From: Zanthoxylum bungeanum
Taxonomy: Eukaryota > Streptophyta > Magnoliopsida > Sapindales > Rutaceae
Length of the DNA stretch: 64,000 bases
Direction: 5' to 3'
NCBI GenBank assembly: GCA_019454045.1
Contig: SKCR01035550.1
Location: 1-64,000, forward strand
The translations under genes and the position numbers were made by a program. Positions within the stretch are counted from its first letter, which is position 1; each line of letters starts with the position of its first letter. A model generated the notes under the pieces. The model saw only the letters and a program-made list of their open reading frames with translations, was not told where the DNA came from and did no database searches. Shown in pieces: positions 45,801-58,745 of the stretch.

Positions 45801-48351
45801 CCAATTTGAAAATTAAAGTCGTTTAAATATATTTTCACCCAGGATTATGTCTTAAACACTAATCTTTCATTTATATCTTGATTCTAATAGTCCAACTATT
45901 TAATCAACGATTTGTGGTACTATTTATTATAATGATTATAATAGTCCAACTATATAATCAAATATAATCTAAATTAATTAACCTCAATTACATTGATTAC
46001 TATAATCCAATTATAAAATCAACTGTAAACTGAAATTAATTAATTCAAATATATTGATTAATATAATCCAATTATATATAATCAACTATAATACAGTCCA
46101 ACTGTTTAATAAAAACAACATTTTAAATATTAGTCCAACTAACATTTAATCTAACGACGAAATAATTTAAATGAGCGCGTACGGCGAGTAATTGAACGAA
46201 TATTGCAAATTCAATTCTTGCCTCCCACTATTTTTCGGCGAGCCTCTAACCCTCAGTCGAGTACTCGGGAAACCGCGTTTCCTAGTGGGCTAGGATCCCG
46301 TTAAATATCACACAATCTTGACTTTGGCTAACAAATTGTATGATAATTAACTAGGTAGATCTCTAAGATCAATTGGATCCAATCCATCCAATACATCCAA
46401 TGTATTACCTAACCTTTTTCATCTGAATCAACTAAGCCTTGGCTTTGGCACAACAAACTTAGTGATCCCAGTCAAGCGCGACTCATTGACCATGGAAAGC
46501 TTCATAATCAATGTCGATGGACAAGAAGTGGTCTTGACTTTGGCCAACAAACCACAACTTGGACATGACACCAATATGGAACAAAACTCTCGTGATTCAA
46601 ACACATCTTCGACTGACAAAGGGCTTGACTTTGGCCAACAACCCAATGCCAGTCTCGGATCTTGAGTGAGAATCACTCAATGGAAGGAAAGACGCTTAAT
46701 ATTGAGCGAGGGTTTTTCGCGTGCAAATTGAAAACCAATTTATTATATTTGTTAAGGTCTCATCATCATACACCCTTAAACATGCATTCTAAACACATAA
46801 TAAAGCGCATATGAAATAAAATAATAATGATATGCAGATGGATATTTTACATTGATCCTAGATCAAATCTCTCTCTATCTCTCTTCAGCTAGCACTTGTA
46901 TTACTTCTACCCGTTACACTACACTTCTAAAGAAACCTCATTTACATTGAGGAGAATATGTGAGAAGAGAAATACAATGAGAATAGAGGTGATAAGGCTG
47001 GACACGCAGGTCCAATTAATAAATCAAATTTATTACAATTTCCAAAATTGTCCCACCCGACTAAAATCCATCCGATATACATTATTCATGCATCACAACC
47101 ATGTATTCATACAAGCATGTTATCAATCAATCTAATCCAATTAATTAATCTGATAATTAGTGATCATCCAATGTTCAAACAACGATTTGATTTTGTTCGA
47201 GTCAAACTCGTTTTGCAAACACGTACTCAAAGTACAATTTCTACGAATTAAATTAAATTACATAATTAAATCCAATTTAATACGCATTTAATTCTAATTC
47301 TCTATTTAATTCCAAATTAAATATTACACTTTATTAAATAAACCTTTACGACTTAAATTCTAAATTTAATCGTTACGGGTCTCAAAGCCCGATTAATATC
47401 CAATATTAATTTAATTAAAGTCCAATGGGCTTTTAATTAATTTCTTCAAGGCGTGGACTTTTGGTCAACTCGGGTCAAACCGAATAACCAAAATCCAATC
47501 CGGGAGTTACCTCATAAGCCCAAAAATTAATTTAGGCCCATTAGGCCCAATTAAACTTTAAAGGTTCATTAGTCGCATTTGAGCCTTTTGGAAGCGGTTT
47601 TGGGCTTAATTGGATCCAACCAATTTTGGCCTAAACCAACTTTGTACAACAAAGTCCAATAAACCCAATAACAACTTTAAAAGCCCAAATCCAATTTTAA
47701 GGCCCATTTTAATTAAATTGCAAAATCCAATTTTACAATTCAATTAAACAAAGTGCATAGCATTATTAATTACCCAAATCAAAGTTTCCAAAACACCAAA
47801 TTTGTCCAATTAATCATGCTTAACATCATGGAATCATGTCCAACATAATTTGATCAAAATCAAACCCAAATATGCGTGCTAAAGTCTCGGCCAAATGGGG
47901 ATTTTGTGTCCAAATTCAAATCCAATCCAATTGAATCCAATCAAACATAAAATCAACATCCCCTAATGATTTCCAAGTCATCCAATGAACAAAAAATCAA
48001 AAACTTCCAAGACAATATTGGTTATATGTATTCGGCCAACTTAAGCAATTTGGGGAAAATTGTTCCAAACTAATTTTCAACAAATTGATCCAATCAATCC
48101 TAAATTAAACATACTTTAAGCATTCTAAATCATCCAATTTCATTAAACATGCTCAAAATCAAGTTTACCCAAATTTGTCAATTTTGGCCAACACATAAAA
48201 TTGGGGAAATTTGTTCCAAACACAATTTCTTCAAATTGATCATTCACAATATCAATTCATCAATATACAAGCATACTTAATTAATCAATTCAACCAAATC
48301 ATGCTTCAATTGATTATACCCAATTTTAACCCTAACTTTTTTCATGCTTGA
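45801..48351 (-). other. Element B leader
   Basis: This is about 2.55 kb of non-coding sequence. It contains the inverted GTTGGACTAT/TTGGATTATA array (45890-46150), TTGGCCAA-type repeats (46530-46650) and the small antisense frame at 46462-46665. Confidence 0.75.
46462..46665 (+). other. Small antisense ORF conserved between copies (copy in B)
   Basis: This lies on the plus strand, opposite to the B coding strand. From the ATG at about 46492 it reads MESFIINVDGQEVVLTLANK, ending ..DKGLDFGQQPNASLGS and TGA. It is nearly the same length as the C copy. The first codons annotated upstream use GTG, so the internal ATG is the better start. There is no known domain. Confidence 0.4.
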
Positions 48352-48367
48352 CAAAGCTCTGATACCA
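48352..48367 (-). promoter_or_regulatory. Element B primer-binding site
   Basis: Read on the minus strand this is TGGTATCAGAGCTTTG, one base after the LTR end. It is an intact initiator-methionine-tRNA-type primer site. Confidence 0.9.
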
Positions 48368-48368
48368 T

Positions 48369-50005
48369 TGTTGAGTTTCTATATTAGGTCCCAAGATCAT
48401 GAAATCAAGCATAAAATTCGCATGAATACTTCAAAGGAATAAGGCGGAATTCATACTCACATTGAATGGTTTGATGCTAGGAAGAACAAGATACGTTTTC
48501 CTCCTTGTTGGTGCTCGGTTTGGCCTCCAAAACAGCAGGGGCTGCTCGGTTTTGGTCCTCTTTGCGTCTCCAAAAATCGGCCATGGGTGGTCTCCATGGA
48601 AGCTCCAAAGTAGATTCCAAGCTCAAGATTTCACTGCCTTATCACCTTAATATAACCCATGTGTGTGCTAGCACTACTCTTCTTCCTTTGCTTCTCACAA
48701 ATTCGGTCAAACCAGAAAAAATTGGAGAACAAAATTGGCTCAAAGCCGTGGATGAAGAAGAAGAAAAGAGAGGGAAAATGGTTTTGTTCCCAAAACCGTG
48801 AACCACAACTTGGGAGAGAGAGAAAATAAAGCCTTTATATATTTATTTATTTCATTTACCAAGTAAAGAAATAAAACATATATTTTACTTTAATTCAAAA
48901 GTCAAAAGGTACAAGTCCTATCAACTTTCAAACCATCACCTTTCACTATTCACATCAAATCCATTCACTTTAATAAAGTGACAACATGTCATGTCACATC
49001 ACTCAAAGTGACAAGTGATTTGACAAATAATGCGACTAGCGATTTGACGCTTGATGTGACTTGCGTGCCGCGCTCGAATTCGAAATGCGAATGTGCTCGC
49101 AATCACTCTCGGGCTCGGATTCACTAATTCCAAATTAACGAATTTTCCGTCGCGTCGTAATTAAATGATTACGCCTAGCGAATTCACTATTCACGTCGCT
49201 AACGAATTAATTCTAAATTAATTCGTTCGCCCGAATTAAAATCTAATTTCAATTCCGCGTTGAAATCTAATTTCGATTAATATATCGAATATATTAATTT
49301 ACCCGATTAATTCCAAATTAATCGTTCTCTCTCTTTAATTAATATTTTATCCCAGATAAAATATCTCCGTAATTAATCCCAGATTAATTTTCTCTTTCTC
49401 TTCTAATTAATCCCAGATTAATTAAAGTGCGAGTCATACGTCATCGGTGAATCCTCGGGGAGCGACCCATGAGATCTCCGGATATGTTGGCAGTAAATAC
49501 GGTCGTCGGACTATCCGAACATGTAAGTACCTCGTACTACGTTTGTACCGATTTACAAGACAAGGTTGGCTTCTAGCAAAGCGCCATGCCTACCCAATTC
49601 TCCAAAAATATTCTTATATGAATATAAAGATCTATATCAAGCGTAGTATACCGTAGTATTGCGTATTTCTGTCCAGTATCGGATGTTCACGTGCAAGGCA
49701 TGAGGCTGGAATTGTGTCTGCCCCGTACGAAGCACATATCGGATGTCTGGTAACTAGTCTCTATAATCGGATATACATGACCTTGTCATAATATCCCGAT
49801 AGCTCGAGCATTTAAGAGAACAAGTTTCGTATCCTACGTGACCATCATCTCCATATGACTGGAGTGACACTTCCGTCTTGACATCACACCCAACACACTA
49901 CGATTCTCAATATACCTAGTATCGGCGTAGACAGAACCGGTTAAAGCCCTGGACGACCTCAACTAAAGTATATCGATTGTCGTAAGCATTAGCGGTGCAA
50001 GTCTC
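48369..50005 (-). repeat. Element B 5' LTR, inner part
   Basis: This is nearly identical to the 3' LTR part at 38373-39864 and continues beyond it. It has a minus-strand TATATAAAGG at 48832-48841. It is interrupted at GTCTC (50001-50005) by element D. Confidence 0.9.
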
Positions 50006-50013
50006 TGTTGGAC

Positions 50014-51480
50014 TCTCATTGTTTGAACATTGGATGATCACTTAATTATCAGATTAATTAATTTGATTGATTGATTGATAGCATGCTTATGTGTGTGAAT
50101 ACGTGGTTGTGTTGAATGAATAATGTATATCGGATGGATATTAGTCGGGTGGGCAATTTTAGAAATTATTGTAATAAATTCGATTTATTAAATTGGACCT
50201 GCGTGTCCAGCCTTATCACCTTCTTTCTCTTTGTATTCTCTTCTCACCTATTCCCCTCTATATATATGAGGTTTCTTTAGAAGTGTAGTGTAACGGGTAG
50301 AAGTAGTACAAGTGCTAGCTTGAGTGAGAAAGGGAGAGATTTGATCTAGGATCAATGTGTAAAGTATCCATCCGCATATCATTATTATTTTATTTCATAC
50401 TCGCTTTATTATGTATTTAGAATGCATGTTTAAGGGTGTATGATGATGAGACCTTAACAAAGATAATTAAATTGGTAGCCAATTTGCACGCGAAAATCCC
50501 TCAATCTATATTAAGCAAATATCCTTCCATTGAATGATTCTTGTTCAAGATCCGAAGTTGGCATTGGTTTGTTTTTGACCAAAGTCAAGACCTTTGTCAA
50601 TCAAGGATGTACTTGAATCATGAGAGTTTTGTTGCATATTGGTGTCTTGTCCAAATCGTGATTTTTATTGGCCAAAGTCAAGGTCACTTTTTGTCCAATG
50701 ACATTGATTACGAAACTTTCCTCGTCAATGGGTCCCGCTTAACTGGAATCATTAGGTTTGTTTTTGGCCAAAGCCAAGGCCTAGATGATTCGAGGATATG
50801 GTTAGGAAAATGTATTAGATACATTGACATTATACATATGTTTCGGACTTGGATGTCCACCTAACCGGATCTAGGAATTGGATGAGATCCAATTGATCTG
50901 TGAGATCTACCTAGTTAAATAGCATACAGCTTTTTATTGGCCAAAGTCAGGGTTGTGTGTTATTTAATAGGATCCTAGCCCACTAGGAAACACGGTTTCC
51001 CGAGTACTCCACAGAGGGTTAGAGACTCGACGAAAAATAGTGGGAGGCAAGTATTGAATTTGCAACATTCGTTCGAATACTCGCTAAACACGCTCATTTT
51101 ATTTTACTCGTCATATTAATCAAAAGTATTAGTTGGACTAATATTTTATGTTGTTTTTTAAAAAATATATATAGTTGGACTATATACAAACTCATTCAAT
51201 ATATAGTTGATTTTATAATTGGATTATAGTAATCAATATAATTGAATTAAAATGATAGTTGATTTTATAATTGGATTATAGTAATCAATATTAAAATTAT
51301 AGTTGATTAAATAATTGGATTATTGTAATCATTATAATAAATAGTACCTTATTAAAATTGATTAAATAGTTGGACTATTGAAATCAAGAAAGAATTGAAA
51401 GGTTGAATATTTAAAATATATAATCCTTGGATTAGATGTTTTAAATGATTTAATTTTCAATTGGGAATTAATAATAGGTT
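50014..51480 (+). other. Element D leader
   Basis: This is non-coding. It carries a GGCCAAAGTCAAG repeat series (50578-50950) and a TTGGATTATAG palindrome array (51130-51380). A 107-codon plus-strand frame at 50541-50864 runs through the repeat motifs; it corresponds to the sense frames of other copies in shifted frame and is probably not a gene. Confidence 0.65.
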
Positions 51481-54376
51481 AATTCATTTGGATATGGAAG
51501 ACTCGAAGGAATTAAAGATAGGGAGAGGCTCTAACTTAAAAATATTTGTCAAAGTTATGTTTACTACTAGTATTAAAATTGGATTTTAAATACTTAGTGT
51601 GGTACATAATACATATATGTATTGACGTTCAGAATCCGCTGTGAGCTGGATACTGGCTTCAAGCCGAGATTTCTCTGCGAATTGGAAACGGGACGAAAGT
51701 CGCTGTTTCGACCGTAGATACCTAAATTTAGGAACTACCATTTGGTATGTACTTAAAAATGTTATAATGTAACTAGTTAGACTAGAGACATTATCTCTAT
51801 ATCAGTGTTTAATCCGATGCGGATAAAACCTTTATATTCTAAAACACTAAAGTGTTTCATTATATAAAGTTGATACTGAGATAAATACATTAGATGTAAA
51901 TAACATAATTTATATTTTGAATATAAATAAAATCTCAAACATATAAATGACAAATAAATAGCTCAAATTGATTTGATCAATAGAGACTTATTTGTGGCAT
52001 TGTTGTCTAGGACACAATTAAACAAGACTCGTATATCCACACTTTTGAAGAGTGGATACTAGGACTGATTTGACTATTCAAATAAGGTCTACGAATCTAG
52101 TTTATTAGGTAAAATACCTAAAATACTATTTACTTGGTAATAGTAAAAGGGCCACCGATCTGTTAGCCCTATTCATGGTGAAGTAAGTGGGCCCATATCT
52201 AGCTAGGCTAGATGTGAACATGAATATTTCGTGACCTTAACGGATGTGGCATCACGTTATGGTTATGTGTTTCTTTTGAAGAACACAAATACAAAACTTT
52301 GAGTTTCGACACGAAGTATACAAACAGATCGGCTGTAGTATTATGCCGCTACGGTAAGACCGTATTGGTAAATACTTAAGCAGTAAGTTTCATATGTACA
52401 TGAAAGAGTACGGTAGTCTTTCATATGAGGACTCCTCCCGAGACACATCAATTGATGATGTGTCAGAACTAAAAAACCAAGTTTTGTTGGACATGATTAG
52501 GTTTTTCGCGAGTCGCTCTGAGCTACTGTTTCCTTCAACAGGATATGTATTGACAGTGCAAAACTTATTTGGAATAAGGTTCCATGTAAATCTGTTTGAC
52601 AGATATCATATAGGATATGAACAGGAAAGAAACGAGGTTTCTCATTCCTGATAATTTGGGTATGCCAGGCATAAAGTTTGGATGATACCAAACTAAGAAC
52701 CCAAATTGGATTAGTGCCAATATAGGTTATCCTAAGGGAAACCATAAGTATAGTACTTATAAATCCCACATGAGAACAATGTGATTGTTGCTCACCATGC
52801 GGTTTTCCTGAGAGGAATACCGATATGCAGTGGTCAGTGGGAGGATAGTGATACTCAATGAAAATCGGAGTAATACTATTCATAGCACGAAGTCCTTAAT
52901 GGAACACAAACAATTCATCTATGATGAATCTGTACCATTAATCTTCAAATACACAAGAAATCGGGTAGATCGGATAGAGTCAGAAAACAACCTAGGGTAT
53001 GGGTTTCTGATCTAACCTCATTAAGATGTCAATCTTATGAAGGTATATCCACCGACTACGTTTTGAGGAAGTGATACGAGGTATCGACTCCCTGTTATGG
53101 CAAAGTGCCATGAGTCCGAAATGGATTCCATGTATAACGACTATTATGGATACTAGTTGTTGTACCACAAAGCATTGTGCCTATTGGTACATTATACGTC
53201 TTCAAGGAAGACATACATGGATGGCAACATACCAACGTACAAAGCTAGGCTTTTGACGGAAAGGTATCGTTATCAACATTGTGTTAATAACGGTTCAACC
53301 TTTTACCTGTTGCCATGGTAAGTCCATTTTGAAGATGCTTGTTGATAACTGTATATTTCATTTATGAAATATGTCAGTTACAAATCAAAATCGCTTTCCT
53401 GAAAAGGAAACCTTTTGGAGGATGTTTACAACATCCTGACGATTTTGTATAACCGACAAACAAGGTTTGCGGGTTATTCGATCCATGTTTGGATCAATGC
53501 AAGCATAAGGTTCTTGGAACTGACGTTTTGAAATAATCATAATGGTTTATGATTTAACTCAAAACGAAATAATTCTTGTGTATATAAGGAGGTTAGTGGG
53601 AGAGGGCACTGACAATGAAATTCCCAATAAAGCAATTGGTGAAAGCTTGGCTTTCATAGATATTCTTTCAATAGAAATTCTCCGTAGAATTCTGGGGAGT
53701 AACAACCTTTATTCAGGGAATAAAGATCTACTGGGATAGATTTGGAGTTGTTAACACTCTCTGGGAAATTGTACATTTAAAATGTACTTGTATTGGTGTC
53801 TCATACGCTTCGAGCATATGGAGTCACAATCAGGTCAATCCAAGTGATAGTCACTGGATTGAATTTAAGGACATCTGTTAGTATCTTAGAGAACTAAAGA
53901 TGTTGTCTTAAACTATGGAGAAGGAGAACTTGAAGTGACTGGGATCACTACTGCAAGTTTCCAAAACGATTAAATACTACGGTACTATAAAGTTTGAATA
54001 ACGGGACAGTGAGCTGGAAATATTCCAGCAAGATAACTGCTGCCGAATAAACAACAAATGTGGATTATTGCTGCAGCTGAGGCAGCAATAGAAGCCATTT
54101 GGATCGATAATAAATCTAATTAGATTAGATATAATTCTGTTAGCAGCTGAGCTAGGCGTCAGCACAGGCTAAAGAATTAAAGGTCTCATCAACGATCCAG
54201 ATATATACTTCTATATCATCTGATTCGTTCGGATCATACATCGTGGCGATGTGATGATCGTGTAAATCGCGTCAGACGATAATTAAGCAAATCCGCTGAC
54301 GAAAACCTTTCCTCAGCAATTTGAGCGAATTGTACATAGTTCGGGTGTTAGACACTCGAGTGACTGGCTATGTGCC
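51481..54376 (+). pseudogene. Element D gag-less pol remnant
   Basis: After the leader the sequence jumps to the end of gag (GAAGACTCGAAGGAATTAAAG near 51500), so almost all gag is deleted. The protease region has AAACGGGACGAAAGTC near 51690. Integrase reads GPISS-like near 52190 and LDMIRFFASRSELLFPST near 52485-52545. RT has the VFKED..MDGNIPTYKA region near 53195-53240 and YDLTQNEIILVYIRR near 53548-53590. RNase H has WKYSSKI-like sequence near 54015 and AAEAAIEAIW near 54075-54105. The RT catalytic loop is deleted. The frame has many stops. Confidence 0.7.
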
Positions 54377-54387
54377 AAGTGGGAGAT
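54377..54387 (+). promoter_or_regulatory. Element D polypurine tract
   Basis: AAGTGGGAGAT lies directly before the D 3' LTR. Confidence 0.9.
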
Positions 54388-56422
54388 TGTTGGACAAAAT
54401 GACCCATAGCGTCACTATTTGCACAGATCATTGTGTTGTTGTAGCAAATTAACTATGTGACAAGGAATTGCACTCTCATCATTTGTGATTAGATCACCAT
54501 AGATATATAAATGAAGAGAGGTCCCTATGATTAGTTCCTGGATTGAGATGATATGAGACAGTATCAGTCCACAAAGGATTAATCATTAAATATCCCTAGC
54601 CGTAGTATTATCGAGACTGGACATCGATAATGCGGAATAGGCTAGTATTGCACTTGTGTGCGTTGTGAGGGCACAACGACATAGTTCTCATATATATAAG
54701 TATTGGATACTTGTGCAAGTGCGATAGGAGGTCGTGTTTCACCGATGGTACGGGAAACAGCTTCGCTCTGGATAGACCCTTCGGAATCCCATTGGTATTA
54801 TGACTAGGTGTCTATGGGAGGCCGAAATCAAGGTAGGTGTGTATAGTCTTAACCTGAGACTTACATCGCTAATACTTACGACAATCGATAAACTTTGGGT
54901 TTGGTGGTGGGGGATCTTAACTGGTTCTGTGTTCACCTCTTCTGGGTTTATCAGGAATCGTTGTGTATTGGATGTGATGTCAAGACGGAAGTGTCACTCC
55001 AGTCATAATGGAGATGATGTCACGCAGGATACGGTATTAGTGCTCTTAAGTGATGCGCATCCAATCGTGATATTATGACCAGGTCATGAATATCCGATTA
55101 TAGAGACTAGTTACCAGACATCCGATATGTGTTTCGGACGGGGCAGACACTTATCCAGCCCCAGCCCTAGCACGTGATTATCCGATACTGGGCCGATATG
55201 CACAATACATTAGTATACTACGCTTGATACAGATCTTAATATTCTTTAATGGATATGTCCGGAGAATTAGGTAGACTTGGTGCTTTGCTAGGAGTCGACC
55301 TTGTCTCGTAAATCGGTAGAACGTAATACTTGGTACGTACGTGATTCGGATACTCCGACGACCGTATTTACTGCCAGATTATCCGGGGATCTCATGGGTC
55401 GCTTCCTGATAATCCACCGATGACGCACAACTCGCACTCTTGAATAATCTGGGATTATACAGAAGAGAGAGAAAATTAATCTAGGATTAATTACGGAGAT
55501 ATTTTATCTAAGATAAAATATCGTCTAGAGAGAGATAACGATTAATTTGGAATTAATCGGTAAATTAATATATTCGATATATTAAACGAAATTAGATTTC
55601 GACGCGGAATTAAAATTAGATTTTAATTCGGGCAAACGAGTTAATTTAGAATTAATTCGTTAGCGACGTAAATAATAATTTCGCTAGGCGCAATTATTTA
55701 TTTAAATTCGATTTAATTAACGTCGCGACGTAAGCTCGGTATTTCGGAAATATCGAACCCGAACGTGTGAGTGCACGTGGGCCCACTTTCATTTGAAAAC
55801 GTGTGGGGCCCACATAACACATGTCATATTATGCATTATTTTATTCTAATGCATTGCATGAAGATTGTGTACAATACACTCAATGGTCTTGCATGGAGTT
55901 TGAGTGTTTGACACTCTAAACCATTGCATGATTTGTGTCATAAATTTATTATCAATTTAATAAAGTTTATGGCATAAATATAAATTGATTTTTGGTAAAT
56001 CATTTTAACTTAATAATACAAGATCATCTCTCTCAAATTCTCTCCTCTCCTCACGCCCAAAAACTGAAACATGTTACTGGTTTGGAACCAATTCAGGCGT
56101 GACTTTAGGGAAGCAAGGGTTGGATTTTCATGGTGAAAATTCAAGTGCTAGCACACTACGAGTCTTGCGAAGGTGGTAGGGAGGTTCGACCATGAGCCGG
56201 GATCCATCCAACGAAGCTAGGAGCTGCGTTTCTCATCTCAAAATTCTGTTTTTGGAGGCAGTGGACTGCATGCAGTAAGCTTACCAAGGCAGTGCGTTTT
56301 TGGGCATGATTCGTCTTCAAATCGACATAACCGATCAATGTAAGTATTCCGCTATCTTCATTGGTGTATTCACGCATGTTTTCATGTCTTGTTTGATCTT
56401 GGGACCTTAGAATAAACCAACA
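54388..56422 (+). repeat. Element D 3' LTR
   Basis: This complete 2035-bp LTR runs from TGTTGGACAAAATGACCC to AATAAACCAACA, followed by TSD GTCTC. Its left half resembles X (GTAGCAAATTAACTATGTGACAAGG), which indicates a shared subfamily. Confidence 0.9.
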
Positions 56423-56900
56423 GTCTCAGGTTAAGACCAAATACACCTACCCTGATTGCAGACTCCCATAGACACATAGTCATACTACCAATGGGATTCC
56501 GCGGGGGTCTATCCAGAGCGAAGCTATTTCCCGTACCATCAGTGAAACACAACCTCCTACTACACTTGCATGAGTATCCTATACCCAAATATATGAGAAC
56601 TATGCCGTTGTGCCCTCACAAACGCGCACAAGTGCAATACTAGTATTTTACGTATTTATCGATGTCCAATCTCGATAATACTCTGACTATGGATATTTAA
56701 TGATTTATCCTTCGTGGACTGATACTGTCTCATATCATTCTCCGTCCAGGAACAAATCATAGGGACCTCCCATCATTTATATATCTAGGTGATCTAATCA
56801 CAAATGATAAGAGTGCAATCTCTTTTGTCACATAGTTAATTTGTACAACAACACCATGATCTGTACAAATAGTGACGCTATGGGTCATAATTGTCTAACA
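56423..56900 (-). repeat. Element B 5' LTR, outer part
   Basis: This resumes the B LTR from the duplicated GTCTC to ATTGTCTAACA at 56900, followed by the B TSD GTAAG. Confidence 0.9.
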
Positions 56901-57960
56901 GTAAGAATAGTGCTAGCCGGGGAGAGGAAAGTGAGAGATTTGTTCTAGGAATAAAATATTTTAAATATCCATCCGCATATCTTTATTAATTTATTTACCG
57001 CGCCTTATTATGCTTTTAGAATGCATGCTTAAGGGTGTATGATGAGACCTAATCAAAGATAATTAATTGGTTGCCAATTACACGAAAAACCCTCAACAAA
57101 TATTAATCGTTTTCCTTCCATTGAATGATTCTCTCTCAAGATCCAAGATTGGCACTGGTTTGTTGGCCAAAGTCAAGACCTTTGTCCATCGCGGATGTGT
57201 TTGAATCATGAAGGCTTTGTTCCTTATCGCATGTCTTGTCCAAGTTGTGATTTGTTGGCCAAAGTCAAGATCACTTATTGTCCATCGACATCGATTACGA
57301 AGCTTTCCAAAGTCAATGGGTCACGCTTAACTGGAATCATTAAGCTTGTTGTGCCAAAGCCAAGGCTTAGTTGATTCAGAGGAAAAAGGTAAGGGAATAT
57401 ATCAGATATATTGGCATATATTAGATATATGTTTTGGACTTGGATGTCCACCTACTGGATCTAGGAATTGGATGAGATCCAATTGATCTTAGAGATCTAC
57501 CTAGTTAAATATCATACAGCTTGTTGGCCAAAGTCAAGGTTGTGTGTTATTTAATGGGATCCTAGCCTACTAGGAAACTAGGTTTCCCGAGTACTCAACA
57601 GAGGGTTAGAGGCTCACCGAAAAATAGTGGGAGGCAAGTATTAAATTTGAAATTTCATTTAGATACTTGCCAATACGCGCTCATTTCAATTTTTCGTCAT
57701 TATTTATTAATAAATATACTAGTTGGACTAATATTTAAATGTTGTTTTAATTGAACAGTTGGACTGTATTCCAACTACTTCATTTATAGTTGATTATATA
57801 ATTGGATTATAGTAATCAATATATTTGAATATTAACCAATCAAATTATAGTTGATTATATAGTTAGACTATAGTAATCATTATAATCAATTGTACCCGAA
57901 ATCGTTGATTGGATAGTTGGACTATTGGAATCAAGATAACTGAAAGATTAGCGTTTAGAA
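56901..57960 (+). other. Element O leader, third segment
   Basis: This continues O after the B insertion (duplicated GTAAG at 56901-56905). It contains TTGGCCAAAGTCAAGA repeats near 57165, 57257 and 57524, GGAAAC-TAG-GTTTCC (about 57581-57595) and the TTGGACTAAT/TTGGATTATA palindrome array at 57720-57930. The small antisense frame of other copies has lost its ATG here. Confidence 0.75.
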
Positions 57961-58745
57961 CATAATCCTGGGAGAAAATGTCTTTAAAGTGGCTTTAATT
58001 TTCAAATTGGGATTAGAACCTCAGGATAGTCCTGGAAACTTAGAAGTTATTCTATTTGATAGAGAAACATCTCGGCCTGAGACCGGAGTTGAGCAAATAG
58101 TAGAGCATGAGTTTTGGAAGACTCATGGTGATGATAACTTTAGTGCTCAATCCATTATGCTTGCCGCAAAGACTCCTTAATTTATTCTTCAGAACTAAAG
58201 ATTAGATCCTTATAGTATGATATTGAAATTGAAGGATCTTCATAGATCTATCCTTAGATCTTAGAATTATGAATTGTAAAAGAAGCTCTTTCGCTCGTGT
58301 ATGTCAGAGGGTACATCTGTCGAGCACTAGGTGTCCCAAATGATTGTTGACGTCGATCAGCTAGGTTAGTTGGGCATTACCTACGTGGCCGAGACTACCA
58401 AAGATTTGATCTTATAGTCTCTACCCGAAAGCTGGGGCAGGTACATAATGAACCAAGAGTAAACTCTTGGAGAGTTGATGGCTATGCTCAAATAGGCAGA
58501 GACAGAGCTTCTAAAATGGGTAAAGGCAAAATCATCACAGTCTTCTGGGAAGACAAAGGACATATCCCAAGATGTCTGCCTAAATTGTGGCAAACGGGGT
58601 CACTGTATGTGTGACTGCCTTATGGACAAGGCAGACATGAAGGAAGTGAAGGCGGGGCAAGGCTCCGGCTTCAAGTATATTTGTCATAAACATGTTCACT
58701 ACTATTTTCAAAATTGGATTTTTTGATAATAAGTGTTGTACATAT
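57961..58745 (+). pseudogene. Element O gag remnant with intact CCHC zinc knuckle
   Basis: An open frame at 57989-58180 covers part of gag (..FWKTHGDDNFSAQSIMLAAK). Further on, 58577-58618 encodes CLNCGKRGHCMCDC, a full CX2CX4HX4C zinc knuckle of retroviral type, followed by LMDKADMKE. In between, about 58285-58460 is sequence not present in A, B, C or D, inserted between GAATTGTAA and AACTCTTGGAGAG. It may be ancestral gag lost elsewhere or an insertion; no TSD is clear. Frameshifts separate the pieces. Confidence 0.75.

Larger units (their letters stand above)
50006..56422 (+). mobile_element. Copia element D lacking its 5' LTR, nested in B 5' LTR
   Basis: A perfect TSD, GTCTC, at 50001-50005 and 56423-56427 shows a true insertion. 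The left end keeps only TGTTGGAC of the LTR and then continues in the family leader (TCATTGTTTGAACATTGG). The LTR body, primer site and about 1.1 kb of leader are gone. The other leaders carry GTTGGACTCG just at this point (for example 38062), so the LTR tip and the leader share about 7-9 bases at the join. The 3' LTR is complete. Most of gag is also missing. Confidence 0.9.
38373..56900 (-). mobile_element. Copia element B, minus strand, with two nested insertions
   Basis: The perfect TSD GTAAG at 38368-38372 and 56901-56905 brackets a complete minus-strand element. Its parts are: 3' LTR 38373-42611 (interrupted), PPT 42612-42622, coding remnants, leader, primer site 48352-48367 and 5' LTR 48369-56900 (interrupted). 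The LTRs are the most alike of any copia pair here, apart from the insertions and a 15-bp indel (GCTTCAAGCTCCAAA-type, near 38616), so B is probably the youngest complete copy. The internal length is 5.74 kb. Confidence 0.95.
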
